A DNA stretch of 64,000 nt from positions 111,804,609 through 111,868,608 of the forward strand of contig CM077151.1 of NCBI GenBank assembly GCA_039583875.1, in the 5' to 3' direction. The stretch is from Platanthera guangdongensis. Lineage: Eukaryota; Streptophyta; Magnoliopsida; Asparagales; Orchidaceae. The position numbers and the translations under genes are program-made. Under the pieces are notes generated by a model, which made no database searches, was not told the origin of the DNA, and saw only the letters and a list, made by a program, of their open reading frames with translations. Positions 34,160 to 46,400 of this stretch are shown in pieces (the first letter of the stretch is position 1; every line of letters begins with the position of its first letter).

Positions 34160-35913
34160 TGAAAGAATTGGTTCCTAAACAACTAGAGTGGGGGGGGGGT
34201 GAATAGGTGCAACTCCATTTTTTCTAAGGTAGAATATTAATTCAGTTAATTAATAGAAACATATAGTTCTACAGCTATCATAGCACAAAAATAACAGTAC
34301 CACACACAATCACAGATGGCACACTGATTTATTGTGGTTCCCCATGGTCTGGGTACAATCACTTTCCCCCTTCGCCTATCTAGCAGTGTGCTAGATTCGG
34401 TCTAACTTCTTTCCTTCTCCTCAGATCCGCAGATCTTACAGCTCAGAACCCAAACAAGGCTCCTACAACTCAGAGTGAGTCCACACTCCTACAGCTCAGG
34501 CAATCTACCCCACCTCAGCCTTCAACAAGGCCTACAACTCAGAGATGAAAATCTCCTACAACTCAGGCTCTCAGCCCTACCTCAGCCTTCAACAAGGCCT
34601 ACCACTCAGAGAACTTAATCTCCTACAACTCAGCCTTTATAAATCAGGGTTACAACTCAGATCTTAAAAAGATCCTACTGAAAATAGATGTAAATTTGAA
34701 ATTTACCACCACCCTAGTTTAGAGAGAAAGGATGGAAGGTTTCTTGATCAGTTCTTGAAAGAATCTGATGTTAGAGATCAACATGTCTTAGCTTTCTTCA
34801 AAGCTTCTTGAATCTGAACACAATAGGGTTGATCTCCTTTGAAGTTGATCTTTAATAAGTTTCTTTCTTGAAATTTAGAAATCAATCTGAATTCTTCTTG
34901 GCAGAGTGGTTCAGAATCTGCACTTAAGAGACTTGTTGATGTAAGTCCTTTCTTCACTTGAATAGATGGAGCTCTCTCTCTCTCTCTCCAAATTCTTCTG
35001 AAGATTCTTCTGAATTCTTCTTTGAATTCTCTTGTGAAACTCTGAGTAGATCACCACTTGAGAATGTCTTCTTAGATCTTCTGTTGAAAATCTTCTTCTA
35101 TTTTTCGTGTTTATCTCATGTGTATATCTATATTTCTTCTATTGACAGAGAATGTCTTTATATAGACTTCCTCCATGGTAACCGGCTAATCCGGTTTCTA
35201 ACGAACTTCTGATAGCTCTGACAGTTGCAGTAGACCTGTTTGTTATGGCAGCTCTCAAGTCTTTCAGTCACTTCTTGAAACTTTGTCTCTGTCAGCAAAA
35301 TGTTGAATCTGAACTTCATCATGTTTCGACACAAGTAGACTAAGTGTCGACACAAGCGTTGGTGATGTCCACATAGCTCCCTCTGTGTTGACACTACTTC
35401 TCGACACAACTTCTGTAGAATGTATCCACACTAGTTCTGTGTGTCGACACAGTCACTTTTTCTCTTCACAAAAAAATCAACTTTGTTGAAACTCTGCTAT
35501 GTGTCGACACAAATCCTGTGTGTCGACACAGTTGATGTCGACAAAGTCTTCTGTGTGTCGACACTACCTCTGGGTGTTAACATAGTTGATGTCGACTAAG
35601 CTTTTCTGTGTGTCGACATGGCCTCTGTGTGTCGACACAGTTTCTTCTGGTGTCGACACAACCTTTCCAAGTGTCGACACAATTGATTCCAGGTGTCGAC
35701 ATAGCTTTTCTCCAGTGTCGACACAAGCCTTCATAAGTGTCGACACAGCTTCTTCTGGTGTCGACTCATGGACTTAGACATTTTTCCTGCATTCCTGCAT
35801 TTTCTTAACCTGCACATATAAACTCAAAACAACATCAAATACACCTTGATGCATATCATTGAGTAAGGTGAGGATTCTTCAAATCTAGTACACATTTTCC
35901 AATGTACCCAACA
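34160..35913 (-). mobile_element. Element B: 5' LTR
   Basis: 1,754 bp, partner of 11669-13410. TATA box at about 35155-35163. The GTGTCGACAC array occupies 35325-35768 and the CTACAACTCAG repeats 34440-34670. A (CT)n tract near 34973 is longer here than in the 3' LTR. No gene. Confidence 0.9.
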
Positions 35914-35918
35914 CTGGA

Positions 35919-37285
35919 TCATTGCTTCAGGGTGATAGGTCTTCAGTATTTATCAGCCTTGACCAGAAAGTATTCAGGAACTTCTTGACAGATGGATTTG
36001 TTGTTGTCCTTTGAAGTGTCCTAGAGTGTTGAAGAAGGAAGACTCTTGATCTTGATTTAGTGTTCTTCTTCTTCAGATAGCTGATGTTCTTCTGGTGTAG
36101 GGCTTGTTTTCTATATCAAAGTTCTCTATCGTTTTATCAGAGTTTTGTCAAGAGTGAACAATAGAGAATTCCTTATTGCAGACTGACTAACTGTGTATCT
36201 AAGTTATCTGTGTATCTCTGTATGTCTCTCTTTGTATGTCTATCCAGGAAAGGAGAGGAAATTTCTTTTATATTTCCTTTCAAGAAATTCTCTTTCAAAA
36301 TTTGAATTCCTCTGCATTAATTGCTGATGGCCTTGAGAATAAACTGCATTGATTTATTTCCCCAACTGTCCCATAGAAAAACGCCAAGCAATAATCCTGG
36401 AGAGGACCATAATCAATACTTTGTCTAACGGTTATTTTTAGCATTGATTACTCAGGAATTATTGCAATAGGAAGTGGACAGAATGAAGTAAATAACTAAG
36501 TGTGTATTCGTCGAACAGAGAACAGAAATCGTCGAGCTGAGTCCACATTTCGTCGAGCTGAAAAGTTGTGTTCGTCGACCAGATGGCTTCTGTTCGACGA
36601 GCTGAGTTCCAAGATCGTCGAGCGGAGAGTAGAACTGCATCGATTAGAAACTTTGACATTTCTATGTATGGAGTTCGTCGAGCTGATAACTGGTTTTGTC
36701 GACTGAAGTTCAGCAAAGTATTTCTGCACTTAGAATATTTTAGATGCTTCTGGAATGAAGTGTTGAAGTGAAGTATCCAGAAATCATCGACCTGAGAATT
36801 TTTTTTGTCGAGCTGAGAATCTTGAATTCGTCTACTGGAGATGATTCTAGACTTAGGAAACTGAGAGGCTTCTGGATTAATAAGTTGAAGTAGAGAATCC
36901 AAAAATTGTCGACCAGAGAACTAAGTTCGTCGATTGGAGTCTAGAGAATAAAGTCTGGACTTGGAATGCTGAAGGTAGAGTCCAAAGATCGTCGACCTGA
37001 GAATCATGTTCGTCGAGCTCAACTCAGAGAATTTTCTCTGAGATCGTCGAGCTGAGCACGACAATCATCGACCTGAGTTCGACGAACGTCGAACTCATTT
37101 TACTGAGTCTTTGGAAATTTTCTAAGTCTTGAGTCTCTGGCAGTCTGATGATGGCTGGTCCATGAGATGTTGAAACTAAGGACTTGGCGTAGACTCTATG
37201 ATACAACTATGACCCTAGCTATAAAAGATGGGTCACATGATCCTAACTTAGTGAACCTATCCCAAATCAAACTAGGGATCCAACA
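35919..37285 (-). mobile_element. Element A: 3' LTR, main part
   Basis: Continues 11170-11668 after element B and matches 58990-60349. TATA box TATAAAAG on the minus strand is at 36265-36272. The palindromic array, with half-sites TTCGTCGA and TCGACGAA/GTCGAGC, lies at 36508-37095, upstream of TATA on the minus strand. Ends TGTTGGATCC (minus) at 37285, followed by the polypurine tract AAATAGGGAGAGAT at 37286-37299. Confidence 0.9.
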
Positions 37286-37461
37286 ATCTCTCCCTATTTG
37301 GGTGAGGTCACTAATTACAAACTCAGACTAATCTGAAAATAAGCAAAGCAAGAAAGCATATATCTGGCAGAGAGAATTATCACATGCAGCAGATATATAT
37401 ATACATAAGCTTTGTATCAAAAATAGAAAGCAGTCATAAAACATTTCAGAAACTAAATAGT

Positions 37462-38182
37462 TCAGAGATCATTTCTTCTGCTTATTTTCGTTGGGCTTCT
37501 CCTCTTTACCTTTTCTCCAGGCCTGGTAAAAACAATTTCCCTATTGCGATCAGCAGCTTGCACCTTAGTCATTGTGATATAAGCAGCCCCTATGATTTTC
37601 AAAGATGTGGCCCTGGGCAGTACTGCTTCTGGGTGCAATTTCATGTAATCATCAACATTGAAAAATTTGTTAGCATTTTTAAACCTTTTGAGCTCTTCCT
37701 TCCTGTATTTAGACATGGTAGTATATTATGAGGGATCCTTTCCTTCAGCTCTGTCTTTGTTGATCATATAAAGGCCAACAAGTTGTTGCTATTTCTAGAT
37801 CTTCAAAAGGTAAAAGTGGAGAAGCAGGTCTGTTAGAGCTTTCAGCTTGTTGATGTTCAAGAAGTTTTTGCTATTTTTGTTTTTGATGTTGCTGCTGTTG
37901 TTGAGGTTGGTGCTGCTTGCTAGATGGATACTGTCTTTGCTGACTACTTTCTGAGGATGAGGACCTACCCTGATGTCTTTGATAAATTTGAAATTGGGTA
38001 GTCCTTTGACAAGTTGTGCCTAAAGCACCAGCAGCTGGAGGAGGAGGTGGAGGAGGGTACTTTCTATATCTGTGAGTTGGTGGAGGGGAATATCTTCTAC
38101 TTCTCTTTCTCTCTTTCTGTTCATTCTTGGATAACCACATCCAAGCAGACATTCCCTTATAAGGAGTAATCTTCTGGAGGAT
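37462..38182 (-). pseudogene. Element A third ORF, C-terminal part
   Basis: Continuation of 50549-52691 on the other side of element D; the frame is kept across D. It contains a basic KRSRRYSPPP segment, a seven-residue proline run and a Gln/Ser-rich stretch, then (after a stop near 37871 and a frameshift) YMKLHPEAVLPRA near 37640, matching YMELHPEAVVPRA in C. The ORF ends at 37462. The shared C-terminal motif is the best evidence that A and C encode the same protein family. Confidence 0.65.
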
Positions 38183-39801
38183 TGATGATTTTTCTTGCTA
38201 ACAAGTAATAATTCAATGTGATTTCATTCTACATTCTAATACAATTATGTAGATGGACTTAACTAGATTGAATTAGCATTCAGGCAAGCGCACCTATCAA
38301 TCGTAATATATGAGAAATCTACATCTCGTGTCGTATTCCACAGGGTCGTTTCAACTATTCGTACTCACCCTCCCTTTATTTTCATACCTCTAAACAAAAG
38401 TGATATTTAAACTACATTAACCTAACTATGACCAATTAGATAATTCAATATTGGAGAAATAAAAACGATAGAACATGAAGCTTTTAAATAATTACATGAA
38501 CAATTTCATTTACTAGTTCAATTCTAAGCAATCATGATATGAAAATACTATTAAATTTGTGCAATGTAAAGGTTAATTTTTCATCAAAATTCTCTCTCGA
38601 GCAATTCCAAATCTAAACCTAAGATAGTAAATTTTCTCTCGAACAATTCACAACACTCAAGTTCGCATTAAACAACATACCTTTATTATTACATAAATTC
38701 ATGGATTTTATTTCTAAATTAACATGAATTCTTTTATCCGTGTTCTAATTTTCCAAACAAAATATCTCTCGATCATAGAGTTTGAAATACAAAGTGAATT
38801 ATCATCACAATATGAACATACTAAATTCATTGCAAATAACCAATTTCTCAATCTAGTCAATTGCAAATTATGTAAAACAAATAAGTAATTCAAAAGGGAT
38901 GATTAAACTCTTTGTTTGATTGCATAAACACAAATAAAATGCTACAAATATAACATGAACAAGGTGATACATGATTACTAAAATGTTCAAAGCAAAATTC
39001 ATGCAAATTAAAACATAAATTGAAGATGGATCATCAAGAGAAAGAAAGGATTCAAGGGATTAATGATTGAATAAAAAATACATAAGAATACCCTTCAATC
39101 CTCCTTGTCTTGAATGCTCCCCTTCGGCCTCCAGCAGTTCTCCAATCCAGAAATGATCCAAAAGTTCTAAGTAAAATTTTCTACAGGAAATTTATAGTTC
39201 CCTTGCAAACAGGTCGGACACGGGGTCGCACACGGCCGTGTGCCAGGCCGTGTGGACGGTTCCTAGGCGGTTCCTGGGCAGTTTCCCACGAAAGGCGTGT
39301 CTGGTAGTGGGCCGTGTCAGATGACACGGGTATAGACACGGCCGTGTGTGTGGCCGTGTTCCACAGACACGGGTTGGTCTGCAGCCGTGTGCAAAGATGA
39401 CACGGGTATGCACACGGGCGTGTGCCATACCCGTGTGAGGCTCCTCTGTCTGCGCCCAAATTCTTCAGCTCCAGGTGCATAGGACACGGGTAGGCACACG
39501 GCCGTGTGTCTGGCCGTGTGCACCAAATTTCTGTCCTGTCATCAGCCATGTAGACTCCGTGAACTCCTCTGTTTGCTCCGCAACTTTTAGGTCCATTGGT
39601 TGGCATTACCTGCAATAGAAAAATAATAGACTCAGTAAATGGTTTAAAACAAGAACTGACAAGGACTTCTAAATATGCTCTTCTATCTATGATACGACAA
39701 TTTCTTTGATATTATCATGAAATCACCACCAAAAGGGGCAGGAAATGGTAGATATGATTACAATTATGATAGTAAAAAGCCTATCATAATCGTACTCATC
39801 A
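38183..39801 (-). mobile_element. Element D: 3' LTR
   Basis: 1,619 bp. TATA-like TATAAATTT on the minus strand at 39188-39196. Directly upstream of it (39213-39530) is an array of CACACGGCCGTGTG / ACACGGGCGTGTG palindromes. The left start lost one A relative to the 5' LTR. No gene. Confidence 0.95.
39213..39530 (-). repeat. CACACGGCCGTGTG palindromic array, 3' LTR of D
   Basis: About ten palindromes or half-sites, every one containing CpG. The same array is in the 5' LTR at 49955-50272 and in the pol-ORF spacer at 42786-43312. It starts about 20 bp upstream of the TATA box. Confidence 0.9.
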
Positions 39802-41582
39802 AATACCCCCAGACTTAGATGTTTGCTTGTCCCTAAGCAAACTAATTCAAACACCTGGGTTACCATTAAATAATTTTGCCTCCGCACATTGGTTGCTATG
39901 AATTTAATAGAACTTTGATGATGTAATTGCATAGGAAATAATTTAGCAGACTTTTCTAAATATAGATTTATCTTAACATTCCTCTAATATATCATTTTAA
40001 CTATCTCTCACTCGCTTTTAGAAATAAAAGTATAGTCATCTTTAACAAATATGAGGAGAAAATAACAATCTCTATAAAATACGTATTAGTGTTTCAAAGC
40101 TTATAAGTACTCGTACTGATATTCATGAACTTACCCTTTTTACACCCTCATCACAGCATAATTTAGAATTAGTAAGGTTGGATCCTTAGGACTTGAATTT
40201 TGGTGTAGCCTTTTTGGCTTAGGATAGAAGATTAAAGGTGAGGTAATAAAGGATAATTTTGATAAAGTTTCACACCTAAATCTTGATTGAGCCTTATGTT
40301 GGAAAATACCTTAACATATTTCAATTTTATGTAAACACCCCCAGACTTTGCAATTTGTATATTTCCCACATTTTGAAGGGCACTCTATTTTTTATATACG
40401 TTTTTTTTTTAAACCAAGGGACCATAGTAGGGATCATTCCAAGTGGGTGCAAGTATACACGCACTCAGGCCAAAGTAGGGATCATTCCAAGTGGGTGCAA
40501 GGATACACGCACTCAGGCCACATATCACAATGAACAAATCATTCCAAGCAGGCATCAATGATAGGTGTGCTAATAGGTAGGGATTTGGCCTTGGTGGATT
40601 TTAATAGTAGAGCATCAAAAGGATGGGGATTATGTTCAAATGGGGTGTGCAAGGGTATCATGTTAAAGGTGTTGGGATAACAAGGCTCAAGCTATCCAAT
40701 AGGAGGCCTAAGTCATTTCCGCCCTTACTAATTAACTTATGTAATGTTTTGAGGAATGCTAGAGGGTGAGTCCTAGACATCAATATGGAGTAATTTTTAA
40801 TTTTAAAACCCTAATACCAAATTATAAAAATGTTACACTCATCAACTCACTTTATTATAGATAAATATATTCTCTAAAATAGAGTGTTGGATAGTTACTA
40901 ATATAGAGGAGTAATCTTAAAATTAAATTATATAAAGAAAATTAAGCTAAAAAATTTCTATGCTTAATTACGTAATCAACAAGGTTAAATACTCTATGAG
41001 TCTACATCAATTCATTTTAATCAGTGTGCTAAGGTAAATTAAATCTTTATAATCCCACATGAATGAATAATGAGAGCTTAAAAGGTCAAACAAAAATTTT
41101 TAAAGGGTGGTATAATAACTTGAGTATTATGATAAGCAGATTAGAATTAATTGTAACCACATGAACAACCATTCTACCCCCAGACTTAAGATTTGCAATG
41201 TCCTCAGTGCAATGTAAAAAGCGGACATAGAGTGATTTCATGATGATATATAAAAAGAAACTGCTATCATAATAAGTAGAAGAGCACAGTAAAGAAACAT
41301 GAGCTGTAATGAAATGCACTGATATATAATAGCTGATTCAACTGAATACACTGATAAAAAAAACAATACAAGATACGATATATGAAGATAGCACTACAAC
41401 GATACATATCAGAAGTACTCATGGTGGCCTGTCGAATCATCCGGGTAGGAAGGCGGTGCTGGAGCTGGCGGCTAGCGAGGGGCGATCCCAAGGTGGTCTC
41501 TAATCTGATGAAGGAGATCCTTAATTTCCTGATGTTCCTCCTTAATTTCCTGAAAGCGTGGCGAGAGCTCGGTGTCGAAAAA
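39802..41582 (-). other. Element D 3' untranslated region with repeated polypurine motif
   Basis: About 1.8 kb without a coding region. Minus-strand AAGTCTGGGGGT occurs three times: at 39805-39816 (the functional polypurine tract next to the LTR), 40337-40348 and 41176-41187. A 48-bp tandem duplication sits at 40426-40521 (each unit contains GGATCATTCCAAGTGGGTGC). Otherwise AT-rich and featureless. Confidence 0.75.
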
Positions 41583-42662
41583 CTATCGGAACTCGCGCGA
41601 GTATCGTGACTGAGGTGGAGGAGGTGCAGTAGATGACTCGCCATGAGCGTAGGTGGAACGGGGTGGAGGCACCAACGGCTCGTCGAGGTCAGGATCTATC
41701 TCATCATCACTGTCGGCCTGTACATGCGGTCCACGTCGAGCAATAGAATATATGACCCCTCCCCGGCCCTGACGGGCGGTGATGAGGCGGAGGGCGCGAA
41801 GACTAGCCATCGTGATAGGCACGGTCTTTGCGACCACTGTCATCTGGGGGAGGGCTAAAAAGATGCCCATATTCTTCACGAGGCGAGTAATATAGGGGGC
41901 TACGCAAATAGACCCTATACGAGGGGTGTCAGCCTGGTGAAGAATAAACTGGGCTAGAAGATAACCGAGATGTAGAGGATATCGTGATGTCATGCTGTAT
42001 AGGTATAACAGATCCTGCCTACTAACAACTCCGGATCTTTCGCCCCGGCCGCTCAACGTGTGGCTGAGTAGATGGTGGATGTAATGCAGGGCGGGGGAAA
42101 TCAATTTGGATGCCTTAGATCTCTTGGCCTCGTAGGCACCAGTGTCGAAAGAAATCTGGCGCCATATACCACCGGCCATATCGCGGTTGGGGAGCTCAAA
42201 GTGGAGTTCGGGGTAGGCGACACTAAAAAGGAACGACTCCTCATACACCCCTAAATATTGGGTGAATTGGAGCATGGTGAGTGTGTAAAATGTGCCACCC
42301 ACTCGAAATGAAACTATCCCCTCGGGCGCGTGCGGTGCGTCGATGAAATTTGGCCTAAAGCTGGAATAAAATGACGATAGGAACTCTAAGGTGAGTTCCC
42401 TAAAGCCTAATTCTTCTATGGCAAAAAATTGACTCCACCCTGTTACAGAAATCAGCCCCCTGACATCTCCAGCTAAGTTTATCTCCTCAAGTACGCTCCA
42501 ATCTATCATGCGTATATCTTGAAATTTTTTGGATTGCAAGCGATTGTAGCGGGCGGTGTGCGATGCATCATTGAAAATTAGCGGGGTAGCAGCATCCCGC
42601 CTCTCCGTGGAGACTTGTAATTCCGGTCGGCGACGGCGACCTCCACTTCTTCCGGAAGACAT
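41583..42662 (-). CDS. Element D Athila-type ORF after pol (env-like position)
   Basis: An uninterrupted 359-residue ORF from ATG 42662. It begins with a basic segment MSSGRSGGRRRRPELQ. Its body resembles the ATHILA ORF protein family: LTLEFLSSFY, then F..GG..Y.LTM.QF.Q.LG.YEE, then VSRQDLLYLYSM, then IGSICVAPYITRLVKNMGI. The C-terminus is acidic then Pro/Ser-rich. In Athila elements this gene follows pol and has been called env-like; here I see no signal peptide or convincing membrane helix. It sits 0.8 kb after pol, behind its own palindromic array and TATA box. It is the only fully open gene of D, whereas gag and pol carry frameshifts. Function unknown. Confidence 0.8.
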   Translation of the reverse strand: MSSGRSGGRRRRPELQVSTERRDAATPLIFNDASHTARYNRLQSKKFQDIRMIDWSVLEEINLAGDVRGLISVTGWSQFFAIEELGFRELTLEFLSSFYSSFRPNFIDAPHAPEGIVSFRVGGTFYTLTMLQFTQYLGVYEESFLFSVAYPELHFELPNRDMAGGIWRQISFDTGAYEAKRSKASKLISPALHYIHHLLSHTLSGRGERSGVVSRQDLLYLYSMTSRYPLHLGYLLAQFILHQADTPRIGSICVAPYITRLVKNMGIFLALPQMTVVAKTVPITMASLRALRLITARQGRGGVIYSIARRGPHVQADSDDEIDPDLDEPLVPPPRSTYAHGESSTAPPPPQSRYSREFR

Positions 42663-43485
42663 AGTGTAGACGGGGAGAAATGCGAGTGAAGGGGTACGAG
42701 AAATGGAAAAGGTGGTGCCTTGGGGATCAGGCCACGGGATGACTGGTGGTGGGAGAAGGTTTGGAGTGATCAGGAAAGAAAATCCACACGGCCTTATTTA
42801 TAGAGGGGTGCACACGGGTCCGCACACGGGCGTGTGTGAACCCGTGTTAGGGAATCTGCAACATCGTGGAACACGGGGTGCGTCGGTCCGTGTAAAGTAA
42901 TGGAACACGGGTGCGCACACACCCGTGTGTGCACTCGTGTTAGGGGATCCAATGCCTCGTGGAACACGGGCCTGCCTCGGTCCGTGTGGTCAAATCGGCT
43001 GGGGTCAGTGCGTCAGGTGGACACGGGCGCCAACACGGCCGTGTGTCGCCCCGTGTCGCAGCTGGCACGGTACATGAACACGGGTAGGTAGGAGACACGG
43101 GCGTGTGTAATCAGACACGCCCGTGTTCGATGTCTCGACACATCGGTCTCGACGATCGTCGAGATCGATGCACACGGTGCTGCACACGGGTTGGTGCGGA
43201 CCCGTGTTGTGCTCGGGATGAAAATGACCTTACGCCAAATTAATTCCACACGGCTGGGCCTGAGCCTGTGTCATGTACACGGCAACCCACACGGCCGTGT
43301 GGTTAGCCGTGTGCCTCTCCAGAAAAAATTTTTTTCTCATAAAAATTTTGGTGGGAAAAATTTTTTCATAAAAAAAATAAAAAGAAATTCTTTTCTTCTT
43401 CTCTCTCTTTTTTTTTTCAATGCATCTAATCAAATTTATACTAAAACAATGATATTTAAAAACACCTACTAAAGTTAATATAAAA
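42663..43485 (-). promoter_or_regulatory. Element D pol-ORF spacer: palindromic array plus TATA box (candidate internal promoter)
   Basis: CACACGGCCGTGTG / ACACGGGCGTGTG palindromes occupy 42786-43312, the same motif as in the D LTRs. On the minus strand the array ends at a TATA box, CTATAAATAAGG (TATAAATA at 42795-42802), about 140 nt before the ATG at 42662. In the LTR the same motif also ends about 20 bp from the TATA box, so the two segments are built alike. Confidence 0.7.
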
Positions 43486-46400
43486 CTAATCTAGACGGAG
43501 GCAAGTTTCTAAACGCGGGAAGTCCATAGGGATTTCACCATAATAGGGTTTAAGTCGGTGACCATTAACCTTAAAATCTCCCTTCTCGGGGTGAGTTAAC
43601 TCGACGGTACCGTAGGGAAAGACTTCTTTAACTTTAAAGGGTCCGGACCACTTAGACCTTAATTTCCCTGGGAATAATCGTAATCTGGAGTTATAAAGGA
43701 GGACTTGGTCACCTTTTTGGAATACCTTGGGTTTACGAAGGTGACGGTCATGAAATAGTTTGGTTTTCTCCTTATAAATCTGGGCGTTCTCATAGGCCAT
43801 AGTTCTCCACTCATCTAATTCGTTAAGTTGAAGTTTACGCTTTTCTCCTATAGAACTAGCGTCAAAATTTAAGGAGCGTATTGCCCAATATGATTTGTGT
43901 TCTAATTCTATAGGTAGGTGACAAGATTTACCGTAGACTAATCTAAAGGGGGTGGTCCCTATAGGCGTTTTATAGGCGGTCCTATAAGCCCACAAACAGT
44001 CGTTAAGTTTCCTAGACCACTGCTTCCTATTCCCTTCTATAGATTTTTCTAAGATTCTCTTAAGCTCTCTATTGGAAACTTCAACTTGTCCACTAGTTTG
44101 AGGATGATACGGAGTGGCTATCCTATGTGTAACTCCATATTTTTCCAATACTTTGTCTAGTTGTCGATTACAAAAGTGTGAACCCCTATCGCTAATAAGT
44201 GCACGTGGTGTGCCAAATCGTGCGAATAAGGATTTCAAAAATCTAATTACAACCCTACTATCATTAGTAGGCAAAGCTTGCGCTTCAACCCACCTTGATA
44301 CGTAATCTACAGCTACCAAAATATATTTATTCCCAAAAGAAACTGGGAATGGTCCCATAAAATCTATACCCCACACATCGAATACTTCACATTCAAGGAT
44401 AAATTTTTGAGGCATTTCATGTAATTTAGAAATATTACCTGTTTTTTGGCAAGAATCACATGAAAGCACATACCTTTGGGCATCCCTGAATAGAAGGGGC
44501 CAATAAAAACCGGAATCAAGAACCTTTTTAGCGGAGCGATTCGCTCCATAGTGACCACCAGCAGGACCTGAATGACACTGCTCCAAAATCTTCCAACCTT
44601 CCTCCGCTGATACACACCTTCTTATAACAGAATCTGCACATATCCGAAAAAGAAAAGGGTCCTCCCAAAAGTAATATTTCAAGTCAGAGAAAAATTTCTT
44701 TTTCTGCTGATATGAAAAGTCTTTTGGAAGGACCTTAGCCACAAGATAGTTTGCATAATCTGCAAACCATGGATAATCTAGTTGTATATTGGTAGATATG
44801 GCAAATAATGATTCCTCAGGAAATGTATCAGAAATTTCATACTCATCTAACATTGATCGTAGTGGGTTTTCTAAACGTGAAAGATGATCTGCCGCTAAGT
44901 TTTCCGCTCCTCGTTTATCCCTAATTTCTAGATCAAATTCTTGTAGAAGAAGAACCCATCGGATTAAACGAGGCTTTGCTTCCGCTTTGGCTAGCAAATA
45001 TCTAAGTGCAGAGTGATCCGTATAAACTACCACTTTGGACAATGTTAAATATGATCTAAATTTATCAAAGGCAAATACCACTGCTAAGAGTTCTTTTTCA
45101 GTAGTTGTATAATTCTCCTGTGCATTATTAAGTGTTTTACTAGCATAATATATTGGGTGAAAATGTTTGTTTCGGCGTTGTCCTAAAACAGCCCCTACCG
45201 CAAAACTACTAGCATCACACATGATCTCAAATGGTTGACTAAAGTCAGGTGCGATCATAATAGGAGAATTAATTAATTTTTCTTTTAAGAACTCAAAGGC
45301 GTGTAGACACTCTTGTTCAAAAATAAAAGGTGTGTCTTTTTCTAAAAGCCTTGTAAGTGGTTTAGCTATTTTAGAGAAATCTTTAATAAAACGGCGGTAA
45401 AATCCCGCGTGCCCTAAGAAACTTCTCACTGCCTTTACGGAGGTTGGTGGTGGCAATTTTTCTATGGTCTCTATTTTTGCTTTATCTACTTGAATTCCTT
45501 GGCTTGAAATTTTATGGCCAAGTACTAACACTTCTTGTACCATGAAATGGCACTTCTCCCAACTAAGCGCTAAGTTCGTCTCCTCACACCTCCTAAGAAC
45601 TTTCTCAAAATTATTTAAACACAACTCAAAAGAGTCGCCAAAAACCGAAAAATCATCCATAAACACTTCCATGATATCTCAACATACTCGTTAAAGATGG
45701 CTAGCATGCACCTTTGAAATGTGGCGGGCGCATTACATAACCCGAAAGGCATACGTCTATAGGCAAAGTTACCAAATGGGCAAGTAAATGTTGTTTTCTC
45801 TTGGTCTTCTCGTGCTATAGGAATTTGAAAGTATCCAGAAAGTCCATCTAGAAAACAATAATAAGAGTGTCCTGATAAGCGTTCTAATATCTGGTCGATG
45901 AAAGGAAGAGGGAAATGGTCTTTCCTAGTGGCATCGTTTAATTTCCTATAGTCTATACAGACACGCCAACCTGTTATTGTTCGCGTTGGAATTAATTCAT
46001 TTTTATCATTTGCCACTACAGTCAGGCCACCCTTCTTAGGAACTACTTGGACAGGACTAACCCATGAACTATCCGAAATAGGATATATAATACCAGCATC
46101 TAATAACTTTATAATTTCAGCCTTAACTACCTCTTTCAATTAGGATTTAGCCTACGTTGCGGTTGAATAGACGACTTATAGTTTTCTTCCAAAAGAATTT
46201 TATGGGTGCAAAAACTAGGATTAATACCCTTTATATCAGATATTTGCCACGCTATTGCACCTTTACATTTCTTCAATACGGTTATCAATTTTTCTTTTTC
46301 AAGTTTGGAAAGATTTGAAGATATGATAACTGGGTACGAAGAATTTGTTCCTAAGAATGCATACTCAAGATGATCCGGTAATTTTTTTAATTCTACTATT

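Larger units (their letters stand above)
11669..35913 (-). mobile_element. Element B: Sirevirus-type Ty1-copia element, carrying nested C
   Basis: Minus-strand TGTTGGGTAC at 35913 to CTTTCA at 11669, inserted in the 3' LTR of A (TSD CTAGA / CTGGA). Without C it would be about 12.1 kb. LTRs are 1,742 and 1,754 bp. Order: 5' LTR, primer site 34146-34157, gag (split by C), pol, spacer promoter, third ORF, polypurine tract, 3' LTR. Gag-pol is one frame for most of its length but has many stops. Confidence 0.9.

Noticed and set aside
34973..34990. CT microsatellite as a regulatory site
   Set aside because: It differs in length between the two B LTRs and looks like slippage.
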